In this document: positions 44,613 to 51,683 of the stretch, piece by piece | Layout of the letters: each line of letters begins with the position of its first letter | How positions within the stretch are numbered: the stretch's first letter is position 1 | Assembly: GCF_900105175.1 (NCBI RefSeq) | Contig: NZ_LT629771.1 | Location: forward strand, 6,096,622 to 6,160,621 | Direction of reading: 5' to 3' | DNA from: Jiangella sp. DSM 45060 | Lineage (GTDB): Bacteria; Actinomycetota; Actinomycetes; Jiangellales; Jiangellaceae | Length of the DNA: 64,000 nt | Program-made: the position numbers and the translations under genes | Notes under the pieces: generated by a model | What the model saw: only the letters and a program-made list of their open reading frames with translations | What the model was told of the DNA's origin: nothing | The model's database searches: none

Positions 44613-44962
44613 GAGTACTCCCTCCGGATCAATGCGGTGAGCTCGTCGGCGCTCAGCCCCAGCCGGCGCGCTTCGGCGATGGCGCCGGCGACGGCCTCAC
44701 GCAGCCGCGCCAGGCCGCCCGCGCCGGCCTCGGTGACCACCGCACCGCGCCCGCGGCGCAGCTCGACCAGCCCTTCGTCCCGCAGCAGCTGGTAGCCGTG
44801 CAGGACCGTGTGGACGTTCAGCCCGAGCGACTCGGCCAGCTCGCGCGCGCTGGGCAGCCGCTCCCCGGCCGCCAGCTCGCCGCGCGCGATGGCGCCGCGG
44901 ACCGCTCCGGCCAGCTGGGCGAAGAGCGGCTCGGCGGATGCCGGGTCGAGTCGGATGAGCAT
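44609..44962 (-). CDS. GntR-family regulator, YtrA subfamily
   Basis: A 117-residue regulator: winged HTH PLFAQLAGAVRGAIARGELAAGERLPSARELAESLGLNVHTVLHGYQLLRDEGLVELRRGRGAVV, plus a short C-terminal dimerisation helix and no ligand domain, as in YtrA. It is first in an operon with the DUF1648 membrane protein. A TACAAT box lies 6 nt before the ATG, and a perfect 8-bp dyad adjoins it, so autorepression is likely. Confidence 0.88.
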   Translation of the reverse strand: MLIRLDPASAEPLFAQLAGAVRGAIARGELAAGERLPSARELAESLGLNVHTVLHGYQLLRDEGLVELRRGRGAVVTEAGAGGLARLREAVAGAIAEARRLGLSADELTALIRREYS

Positions 44963-44968
44963 GCCTCG

Positions 44969-44974
44969 ATTGTA
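44969..44974 (-). promoter_or_regulatory. -10 box TACAAT of the GntR operon
   Basis: TACAAT is 6 nt before the ATG at 44962. The GntR dyad begins at the next base. Confidence 0.5.
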
Positions 44975-44997
44975 TTGTTCTAGCTCTAATAGAACAA
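44975..44997. promoter_or_regulatory. GntR (YtrA-type) operator
   Basis: Perfect dyad TTGTTCTA-N7-TAGAACAA. It directly abuts the -10 box of the gntR operon and lies 35-57 bp before the oligopeptidase B start, so one bound dimer could affect both divergent promoters. Confidence 0.78.
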
Positions 44998-45019
44998 CTT
45001 GACGGGCGTGGTGGTGCGA

Positions 45020-45025
45020 TAGCGT
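45020..45025 (+). promoter_or_regulatory. Leaderless -10 box TAGCGT of the oligopeptidase gene
   Basis: TAGCGT is 6 nt before the ATG at 45032; TTGACG at 44999-45004 is a possible -35 with a short 15-bp spacer. Confidence 0.45.
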
Positions 45026-45031
45026 CTGCTC

Positions 45032-47137
45032 ATGACGGAGATCCCCGCGCCGCCCGTGGCGAAGCAGGTCCCTGCCGAGCGGACCGTCCATGGCGACACC
45101 GTCGTCGACGAGTACGCCTGGCTGAAGGACCGCGACGACGCCGACACCGTCGCCTACCTCGAGGCCGAGAACGCCCACACGCAGGCGGCCACGGCGCACA
45201 CAAAGGCGCTGCAGGACGAGATCTTCGACGAGATCAAGAGCCGCACGCTCGAGACCGACCTCTCGGTGCCGGCGCGGCACCACGGCTGGTGGTACTACAC
45301 GCGCACGCTCGAGGGCAGCCAGTACCCCATCCACTGCCGCTCGCGCACCGAGCCGGAGCTGCCCACGGACCCCGCCGAGCCGATCGTCTCGCCCGCCGAC
45401 GAGCAGGTGCTGCTCGACCAGAACGAGCTGGCCGGCGACTCCCCCTACTTCGCGCTCGGCGCGTTCGACGTCAGCCCCGACGGCCGGCTGCTGGCGTACT
45501 CCACCGACTTCGACGGCGGCGAGAAGTACACGCTGCGGTTCAAGGACCTCGAGACCGGCGCCACGCTGCCCGACGAGGTGCCCGGCACCTACTACGGCTC
45601 GGCGTGGGCGGGCAACGGCAGCGCGCTGTTCTACACCACCGTCGACGACGCCATGCGGCCGTACCGCGTGTGGCGGCACCTGCTCGGCACCGAGGCCGCC
45701 GCCGACGTCATCGTGCACGAGGAGACCGACGAACGGTTCTTCGCCGGCGTCGGGCTCACCCGCAGCGAGCAGTACGTCGTCATCGAGCTGGGCAGCCAGA
45801 TCACCAGCGAGACGTGGGTGCTGCCGGCCGGCGACCCACGTGGCGAGTTCCGCGTCGTCCAGCCGCGCGAGCAGGGTGTCGAGTACTCGATCGACCACAC
45901 CGGCGACTCCTTCTTCATCGTGCACAACAAGGACGCCGTCGACTTCGAGCTGGTCGTCGCGCCGGCTTCGGCGCCGGAGCGCGGCAACTGGCGGCCGGTG
46001 CTGCCGCACACCCCGGGCGTCCGCGTCACCGGCGTCGACGCGTTCGCCGGCCATCTCGTCGTGTCCATGCGCCGCGAGGGCCGCACCGAGCTGCACGTCA
46101 TGCCGCTGGCCGACGGCGTACCCGGGCCCGGGCGCGACATCGGGTTCGACGAGCCCGTGCGCACCGTCCGGCCGGGCGGCAACCCCGAGTTCGACACCAC
46201 GGTGTTCCGGCTCGGCTACGCCTCGCTCACCACGCCCAGCTCCGTCTACGACTACGACGTCGCCGGCGGCGGGCTGACGCTGCGCAAGCGGCAGCCGGTC
46301 CTCGGCGGCGTCGACCTGTCCGCGTACGAGTCGGTCCGCGAGTGGGCCCTCGCCGACGACGGCACCCGCATCCCGATCTCCCTGGTCAAGCGGCGCGACA
46401 CCCCGCGCGACGGCAGCGCTCCGTGCGTCCTGTACGGCTACGGCGCCTACGAGGCGTCGATGGACCCGTGGTTCTCGATCGCGCGGCTCTCGTTGCTGGA
46501 CCGCGGCTACGTGTTCGCCATCGCGCACGTGCGCGGCGGCGGCGAGCTGGGGCGGCGCTGGTACGAGGACGGCAAGCTGCTGCACAAGCGCAACACGTTC
46601 ACCGACTTCATCGCCTGCGGCGAGCACCTGGCGTCGGCCGGCTGGACCTCGCGCGACCGGCTGGCCGGACGTGGCGGCAGCGCCGGCGGCCTGCTCATCG
46701 GCGCCGTCGCCAACCTGTCCGCCGGCACCTTCGCCACGTTGGTCGGCGAGGTGCCGTTCGTCGACGCACTCAACACCATCCTCGATCCGACGATGCCGCT
46801 GACCGTCGTCGAGTGGGAGGAGTGGGGCAACCCCGTCGACTCCGCCGAGGTGTACGCCTACATGAAGTCGTACTCGCCCTACGAGAACCTCTCGGCGCGG
46901 CCCTATCCCGCCATCCTCGCGACGGCCGGGCTGAACGACCCCCGGGTCGGCTACCACGAGCCGGCCAAGTGGGTGGCACGGCTGCGCGCGACCGCCACCG
47001 GCGACCGTCCGCTGCTGCTCAAGACCGAGATGGGCGCGGGTCACGGCGGGCCGTCCGGCCGCTACGACGCCTGGCGCGACGAAGCGTTCACGCTGGCCTT
47101 CATCATCGATGCAACAAGCCCCTCAAGCTTCGCATAA
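45032..47137 (+). CDS. ptrB: Oligopeptidase B (S9 family)
   Basis: A 701-residue S9A serine peptidase. The N-terminal beta-propeller (~70-410), which gates access to short peptides, is followed by an alpha/beta-hydrolase domain. The nucleophile lies in GRGGSAGGLLIGAV, the Asp in AGLNDPRVGYHEP and the His in GAGHGGPSGRYD. Oligopeptidase B cleaves after Arg/Lys in peptides under ~30 residues in the cytoplasm. The C-terminal FIIDATSPSSFA is ordinary for length. Divergent from the GntR operon and possibly within reach of its operator. Confidence 0.9.
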   Translation: MTEIPAPPVAKQVPAERTVHGDTVVDEYAWLKDRDDADTVAYLEAENAHTQAATAHTKALQDEIFDEIKSRTLETDLSVPARHHGWWYYTRTLEGSQYPIHCRSRTEPELPTDPAEPIVSPADEQVLLDQNELAGDSPYFALGAFDVSPDGRLLAYSTDFDGGEKYTLRFKDLETGATLPDEVPGTYYGSAWAGNGSALFYTTVDDAMRPYRVWRHLLGTEAAADVIVHEETDERFFAGVGLTRSEQYVVIELGSQITSETWVLPAGDPRGEFRVVQPREQGVEYSIDHTGDSFFIVHNKDAVDFELVVAPASAPERGNWRPVLPHTPGVRVTGVDAFAGHLVVSMRREGRTELHVMPLADGVPGPGRDIGFDEPVRTVRPGGNPEFDTTVFRLGYASLTTPSSVYDYDVAGGGLTLRKRQPVLGGVDLSAYESVREWALADDGTRIPISLVKRRDTPRDGSAPCVLYGYGAYEASMDPWFSIARLSLLDRGYVFAIAHVRGGGELGRRWYEDGKLLHKRNTFTDFIACGEHLASAGWTSRDRLAGRGGSAGGLLIGAVANLSAGTFATLVGEVPFVDALNTILDPTMPLTVVEWEEWGNPVDSAEVYAYMKSYSPYENLSARPYPAILATAGLNDPRVGYHEPAKWVARLRATATGDRPLLLKTEMGAGHGGPSGRYDAWRDEAFTLAFIIDATSPSSFA

Positions 47138-47235
47138 TTCATTTATTGGGCGTTCGTGACCTGCGCGAACGCGGCGCATACGCGCGTCCCGATCGGGTAA
47201 GCCGCCACTCAACGGCGAGAAACCTGGGAGGGACC

Positions 47236-47559
47236 ATGAAAGGCAAGCTGATCCTCCTGGCCGGCGCCGCGGTCGGGTACGTCCTCGGCACCCGGGCCGG
47301 GCGGCAGCGCTACGAGGAGCTCAAGGGCAAAGCCGACGCGCTGTGGCACGACCCCAAGGTGCAGCAGAAGGTCACGGACGCGCAGGAGGCCATGCGGGCC
47401 CGGGCGCCGGAGCTCCAGGAGAAGCTCACCGACGCCGCGTCGCGCGCCTCCGGCAAGGTGCGCTCGACGATGCACCGCAACGACGGCGACGGCGACGCCA
47501 GCGACATCCCGGAGGTGAGCGCCCATGGCCGCAACGGGCACTACCCGCAGTCAGGATGA
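47236..47559 (+). CDS. YtxH-like membrane-anchored protein
   Basis: A 107-residue protein with one N-terminal membrane helix (KLILLAGAAVGYVLGTRAGRQRYEEL, the YtxH-type glycine helix), then an amphipathic helical region and a hydrophilic tail. A GGGAGGG site precedes the ATG. It overlaps the holin-X gene by 35 bp and opens a four-gene envelope operon. Such proteins are linked to general stress, but no mechanism is known. Confidence 0.75.
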   Translation: MKGKLILLAGAAVGYVLGTRAGRQRYEELKGKADALWHDPKVQQKVTDAQEAMRARAPELQEKLTDAASRASGKVRSTMHRNDGDGDASDIPEVSAHGRNGHYPQSG

Positions 47560-47938
47560 CCACTCCGTCGCGGAACTGGTCCGGGAGTTCTCGACGCAGA
47601 CGTCGCATCTGATCCGCGACGAGTTGCGCTTGGCCCAGGCGGAGATGTCGGTGAAGGCGAAGCATGCCGGAATCGGCCTCGGCCTGTTCGGCGGCGCCGG
47701 GCTGCTGGCCTTCTTCGGGGTCGGCGCCCTGGTGACGGCAGCCATCGCCGCGCTCGCACTGACCAGCCTGGACGTGTGGGCCGCGGCGCTGATCGTCGCC
47801 GCCGTCCTGTTCCTGCTGGCCGGCGTCGCCGCGCTGGTCGGCCGCGGCGAGACCAAGCAGGCCTCGCCCACCCCGGACCGCACCGTCGAGAACGTCAAAC
47901 GCGACGTCGAGGAGCTCAAGGAGGGCAGGCACCGATGA
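47525..47938 (+). CDS. Phage holin family protein (Actinobacterial holin-X)
   Basis: A 137-residue protein: ELVREFSTQTSHLIRDELRLAQAEMSVKAKHAGIGLGLFGGAGLLAFFGVGALVTAAI is the holin-X signature, with two adjacent transmembrane helices and an amphipathic N-terminal helix. Despite the name there is no phage context, and the chromosomal genes are probably envelope proteins. The ribosome site GGAGGTGAG lies in the overlap with the YtxH gene. It overlaps the DUF3618 start by 4 bp. Confidence 0.85.
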   Translation: MAATGTTRSQDDHSVAELVREFSTQTSHLIRDELRLAQAEMSVKAKHAGIGLGLFGGAGLLAFFGVGALVTAAIAALALTSLDVWAAALIVAAVLFLLAGVAALVGRGETKQASPTPDRTVENVKRDVEELKEGRHR

Positions 47939-48279
47939 GCACCACCACTACGCGCACGAACGCCGCCACGACCGGTGAACCGCCGAAGGACGCGACACCG
48001 GAGGACATCGAGCGGCACATCGAGCAGACCCGCGCCGACCTCGGCCGCACCGTCGAAGCGCTGCAGCACAAGCTGGACGTGCGCAGCCAGGCACGCGAGC
48101 GGCTGAGCGCCGTCCGCGACCGGGCCGGTTCCCTGGCCGGGTCGGCCCGCGACCGGGCCGGCTCCCTGGCCGCGAGCGTCAAGGCACTGGCCACCCGCCC
48201 GGCGACGATGATCGCCGCCGGCGCCACGGTCGTGGTCGGCGGCGTGGTGGGCGCGGTCGCGTGGAAGCGGCGGCACTGA
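47935..48279 (+). CDS. DUF3618 membrane protein
   Basis: A 114-residue protein with the DUF3618 signature TPEDIERHIEQTRADLGRTVEALQHKLDVRSQARERL and a C-terminal transmembrane helix (MIAAGATVVVGGVVGAVAW). An internal near-repeat, RDRAGSLAGSARDRAGSLAAS (two copies of RDRAGSLA), extends the linker. It is coupled to holin-X by a 4-bp overlap. Unknown function, consistently found with holin-X and YtxH genes. Confidence 0.85.
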   Translation: MSTTTTRTNAATTGEPPKDATPEDIERHIEQTRADLGRTVEALQHKLDVRSQARERLSAVRDRAGSLAGSARDRAGSLAASVKALATRPATMIAAGATVVVGGVVGAVAWKRRH

Positions 48280-48289
48280 GGAGCACCCC

Positions 48290-49384
48290 ATGGCGACGCA
48301 CATCCACGGACGCGATTCCTCGGCGGACCGGCCGCGCCCCGACGACGTGGCGGCGGACCAGTCGGCGGCGGACGGGCCGAGGCAGCTCACCCGACCGTCC
48401 TGGACCTACGTCGCCCGCCGCTCGGTGCGCGAGTTCATCCGCGACGAGTGCCCGGACATGGCGGCGGCGCTGACGTACTACTCGGTGCTGTCGCTGTTCC
48501 CGGCCCTGGTGGCGCTGGCGTCGTTGCCGGCGCTCATCGGGCAGGACAGTCAGCGGACGACCGACCAGCTCGTCGGCATCGTCCAGGACATCGCGCCGTC
48601 GTTGGTGACGTCGGATCTGGAAGGACCCATCAATCAGCTCACGAATGCTCCGGGCGCCGGCTCAGCGCTGATCATCGGTCTGCTGGTCGCGCTGTGGTCG
48701 GCGTCCGGCTACATCGGCGGTTTCGGCCGCGCGATGAACCGCATCTACGACGTCGACGAAGGACGGCCGTTCTGGAAGCTGCGGCCGCAGCAGCTGGCGC
48801 TCACGCTGCTGACGATGCTGCTGGTACTGGCGGCCGCCGTGCTGCTGGTGGTCAGCGGCCCGGTGGCGCGGGCCATCGGCGACGCGATCGGGGTCGGCGA
48901 CACCGCCGTGACCGTCTGGAACATCGCCAAGTGGCCGGCGCTCGTGCTGATCGTCGTGGTGATCGTGGCGATGCTCTACTGGGGCACCCCGAACGTGCGC
49001 CGGCCACGCTTCCGCTGGGTCAGCGCCGGCGCCTTCATCGCGATCGTCGTGTGGGCGCTCGGCTCGGCCGCGTTCGGCCTCTACGTCGCGAACTTCGGCA
49101 GCTACGACCGCACCTACGGGTCGCTGGCCGGTGTGGTGATCTTCCTGCTGTGGCTGTGGCTGACCAACCTGGCCCTGCTCTTCGGCGCCGAGTTCGACGC
49201 CGAGACCGAACGGGCCCGCGAGTTGCTGGCGGGGGTGCGCGCCGAGGAGGCGATCCAGCTGCCGCCTCGCGACACGCGCAAGATCGAGAAGGACTCCGAG
49301 AAGCACGCCACCCTGGTGCGCCGCGGCCTGCGGCTGCGGCAGTCCGGCGGCGACGACACGTCGCTGCCGGAGAAGCGCCCCTGA
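48290..49384 (+). CDS. YihY/virulence factor BrkB family membrane protein
   Basis: A 364-residue protein with a disordered N-terminus (1-40), FIRDECPDMAAALTYYSVLSLFPALVALASL (the YihY entry helix) and six membrane helices ending in LAGVVIFLLWLWLTNLALLFGAEFDAE. Long annotated as ribonuclease BN, the family is now regarded as membrane proteins of unknown transport role. Last gene of the envelope operon, 10 bp after DUF3618. Confidence 0.88.
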   Translation: MATHIHGRDSSADRPRPDDVAADQSAADGPRQLTRPSWTYVARRSVREFIRDECPDMAAALTYYSVLSLFPALVALASLPALIGQDSQRTTDQLVGIVQDIAPSLVTSDLEGPINQLTNAPGAGSALIIGLLVALWSASGYIGGFGRAMNRIYDVDEGRPFWKLRPQQLALTLLTMLLVLAAAVLLVVSGPVARAIGDAIGVGDTAVTVWNIAKWPALVLIVVVIVAMLYWGTPNVRRPRFRWVSAGAFIAIVVWALGSAAFGLYVANFGSYDRTYGSLAGVVIFLLWLWLTNLALLFGAEFDAETERARELLAGVRAEEAIQLPPRDTRKIEKDSEKHATLVRRGLRLRQSGGDDTSLPEKRP

Positions 49385-49991
49385 CGGCGGCTCGTTCTGG
49401 CGGCGGGCGCACCATCGGCCGCGGCCGGCGGTCAGCGGGCCGAACCCGGCGGCGACGCGCCAGCGGCAGGCAACCGGCCGCCCGTCGGTTGGCGCGGACC
49501 CGGCCACGACCGCCCGCCCAAGCCCGGCGGCGACGCGCCGGCGGCAGGCAACCGGCCGCCCGTCAGTTGGCGCGGACCCGGCCACGACCGCCCGCCCAAG
49601 CCCGGCGGCGGCGCACCAGCGGCCGGCCGACGGTCAGCGGGGCGAACGGTCAGCGGGGCGAACGCCGCATCGGAGGCTGGCCGAGGGTCAGGTGGCGGGA
49701 ACCTGCCACGCCCGCGAACCCGGCCACGCACCGCCCGCCCCGATCCCGGGGGCGCTCCATCGGCCGCGGCCGGCGGTCAGCGGGGTGGACCCGGCGGCGC
49801 CGTTGCCAGCGGCAGGCAACTGACCGTCCGCCGGCCACGCCCGCGACCCGGCGACGCCCGGCGACCCAGCCACCCCGGCGACCCAGCCACCCCGGCGACC
49901 CAGCCGCCCGGCGACCCAGCCACCTCGGCGACCCGGCCTCGCCCGCCCTCCGACCTGCCGCGGCGCGCCACGGCAGGCAGCCGGCCGTCCG
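49385..49991. repeat. Non-coding GC-rich repeat region (78-bp and 18-bp repeats)
   Basis: A 607-bp stretch without a convincing gene. A 78-bp unit starts at 49445 and 49523, with a third partial copy at 49601. A block of about four 18-bp units (core GGCGACCCAGCCACCCC) lies near 49858-49935. Because 78 and 18 are multiples of three, long open frames persist on both strands. They encode only Arg/Pro- or Gly/Pro-rich low-complexity sequence without ribosome sites, so they look like by-products. Confidence 0.65.
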
Positions 49992-50183
49992 TCAGATGGC
50001 GCGGACGCGGCTGGCGCAGGCGCGGGCCTCGAGCCGGCGGGCGAGGCGGTCGAGCAGACGGGCGGCGAGTTCGAGGCGGCGGGTGCGGCGGGCTCGGCGG
50101 GCGAGCCCGGCCGTGACGGCGGCGTGCTCGAGGTCGGCGGCGCGGACACGGTGCAGGGTGTCGGGGTACGGCTCGTAGCTCAT
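49992..50183 (-). CDS. Small basic protein downstream of DUF4097 gene
   Basis: A 63-residue Arg/Ala-rich helical protein (MSYEPYPDTLHRVRAADLEHAAV, then ARRARRTRRLELAARLLDRLARRLEAR). The AAGGAGA site before the ATG supports translation. It lies 12 bp after the DUF4097 gene on the same strand, so it is probably the last gene of that operon. No family is recognised. Confidence 0.55.
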   Translation of the reverse strand: MSYEPYPDTLHRVRAADLEHAAVTAGLARRARRTRRLELAARLLDRLARRLEARACASRVRAI

Positions 50184-50195
50184 GACGGTCTCCTT

Positions 50196-51044
50196 TCAGG
50201 TCGTGCGGAGCAGCCGGACGGAGCCGCTGACGGTGGTGATGGCGAGCAGCAGGGCGCGGTCGGTCTCGGCGGGCGCGTCGGTGTGGTCGAGATCGGAATG
50301 GATGGACCCAGAGATCGACGACACGTCGAGGTGGGCGGCGGTGCCGGTGACGATGCCGACCGTGACGTTGCCGCTGGCGCTGCGGGCCCGGAGCTCGCCC
50401 TCGACGGCGCGGTGGGCGGTGATGTCGCCGGACGCGGTCTTGAGCTCGACTCGGCCGTCGACCGCGGCCAGCCGGATGTCGCCGGAGGCGGCGGAGACAC
50501 GGCCGCTGCTGAGCGGCTGCTCGACGTCGATGGAGCCGGAGCCGGACTCGAGCTCGACGGTGCCGCCGGCAGTGCCGAACCGGATGGACCCGGAGCCGGT
50601 GCGGACCCGGGCGCCGGCGGTCTCGGTGACGTAGACGTCGCCGCTGCCGGTGGTGAGCTGGAGGTCGGAGCAGGTGTCGACGGCGATGTCGCCGGAACCG
50701 CACTTGGCGGCGACGTCGGCGAACCGGCCGTCGAGGCGGAGGTCGCCGGAGCCGGCCTGGGCGTCGACGCGGCTGCCGGTGGGGATCGTGACGGTGATGT
50801 CGACCGACGTGGAGCGGCCGAGCAGCGACGTGGTGCGCGGGACCTCGATGCGCAGCGCGCCCGGCCGGTGCTCGACCAGCGTGCGGTGGGCGAGGTCTTC
50901 GCCGTCGTGGCCGGCCGGTCGCAGCTCGACCAGGATCTCGGTGGCGTCGTCGGCCGCGGTGACGACGACGTCGCCGGAGCGCTGCTCGACGGTCAGGCCG
51001 ATGGGGCCGTCGGCGGGGAAGCGGTGGGTGACGATGTCGGACAC
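50196..51044 (-). CDS. DUF4097-family beta-strand repeat protein
   Basis: A 282-residue protein made of repeated beta-solenoid rungs with the recurring SGDI/SGSI motif (AGSGDLRLDG, CGSGDIAVDT, TGSGDVYVTE, TGSGSIRFG, SGSGSIDVE, ASGDIRLAA). This is the DUF4097 adhesin-like fold. It has no signal peptide, so it probably acts in the cytoplasm or at the membrane face. Second gene after an RHH regulator (28-bp gap), which probably controls it. Function unknown. Confidence 0.85.
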   Translation of the reverse strand: MSDIVTHRFPADGPIGLTVEQRSGDVVVTAADDATEILVELRPAGHDGEDLAHRTLVEHRPGALRIEVPRTTSLLGRSTSVDITVTIPTGSRVDAQAGSGDLRLDGRFADVAAKCGSGDIAVDTCSDLQLTTGSGDVYVTETAGARVRTGSGSIRFGTAGGTVELESGSGSIDVEQPLSSGRVSAASGDIRLAAVDGRVELKTASGDITAHRAVEGELRARSASGNVTVGIVTGTAAHLDVSSISGSIHSDLDHTDAPAETDRALLLAITTVSGSVRLLRTT

Positions 51045-51072
51045 GGGAGTCTCCTGAGGTCGCGGGCGGGCG

Positions 51073-51567
51073 TCAGCGCACCCAGCCGGAGAGGTTCCGG
51101 CCGATGGTGACGCGGCTGGTGGACGAGCGCTGCGGCTCGAAGGTCTGCAGCACGGCGCGGATCAGCCAGGCGTTGACGGACATGCCCTCGGCGGCGGCCG
51201 CCTCTTCGACCCTGACCTTGAGCGTCTCGGGCAGGCGGAGCGACACCCGCGAGGTGCCTTCGTCCTCCGGCGGCAGCGGCGGCGCCGGCGGGGTGGGCGG
51301 CTGCGGCGGGTGCGGCGGCGCGTGGACGGTCTCGGTGGCGACCATCTCGGGGTCGCCGCCGCGCAGTCGGACCTCCACGGCGATGCCGTCGAGCTGGCTG
51401 GTGACCTCGGCCGCGGCGTCGCCCAGCGCCTCGAGGAGCGTGAGCCGCAGCGACGGCTCGACGGCGTACGACAGCCGCTCGGCGGCACCGCGGACGTCGT
51501 CGGAGGCGGCCTGGCCGGCCGCGGCCAACGAGCCGCGCAACGCTTCGACGTACTGGGTGAGGTCCAT
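51073..51567 (-). CDS. Ribbon-helix-helix regulator (HicB-like C-terminal domain)
   Basis: A 164-residue protein: an N-terminal helical region (1-70), a Pro-rich linker (APPHPPQPPTPPAPPLPP) and a C-terminal RHH domain (SRVSLRLPETLKVRVEEAAAAEGMSVNAWLIRAVLQTF, residues ~106-144). The RHH fold resembles HicB antitoxins, but no HicA toxin gene is adjacent; the partners are DUF4097 and a small basic protein. TGGCGTCA repeats at the start codon are its likely operator. Confidence 0.8.
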   Translation of the reverse strand: MDLTQYVEALRGSLAAAGQAASDDVRGAAERLSYAVEPSLRLTLLEALGDAAAEVTSQLDGIAVEVRLRGGDPEMVATETVHAPPHPPQPPTPPAPPLPPEDEGTSRVSLRLPETLKVRVEEAAAAEGMSVNAWLIRAVLQTFEPQRSSTSRVTIGRNLSGWVR

Positions 51568-51596
51568 GACGCCATGATGGCGTCATCGTGGCGTCA
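51567..51596. promoter_or_regulatory. RHH operator: TGACGCCA/TGGCGTCA repeats at 11-bp period
   Basis: TGACGCCA-N3-TGGCGTCA (51567-51585) is followed by a third TGGCGTCA at 51589-51596. The 11-bp spacing is one helical turn, as expected for adjacent RHH dimers. The first site overlaps the start codon of the RHH gene. Confidence 0.7.
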
Positions 51597-51640
51597 CGTC
51601 AAGCGCCAGAATGACGCATCGCTGACAGCAGGCTGCGCCG

Positions 51641-51673
51641 GGTGACGCCACAACGGCGTCACCCGGGCGTCAC
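51641..51673. promoter_or_regulatory. Second GGCGTCA cluster / hairpin after the Fe-S oxidoreductase gene
   Basis: GGTGACGCC-N5-GGCGTCACC at 51641-51663 is a perfect dyad, followed by GGCGTCACC at 51665-51673, again 10-11 bp apart. It carries the same TGACGCC core as the RHH site 60 bp away and also sits 11 bp after the Fe-S gene stop, so it may be operator and terminator at once. Confidence 0.6.
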
Positions 51674-51683
51674 CTGGAGTGGG

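Noticed and set aside
47525-47938. Prophage remnant (holin)
   Set aside because: Actinobacterial holin-X genes are standard chromosomal envelope genes, and no phage genes are nearby.
49432-49731. Gly/Pro-rich repetitive protein on the minus strand
   Set aside because: Open only because the 78-bp DNA repeat is a multiple of three; no start signal, and an equally open frame exists on the other strand.
51073-51567. HicAB toxin-antitoxin module
   Set aside because: The RHH domain is HicB-like, but no HicA-type toxin frame lies on either side.
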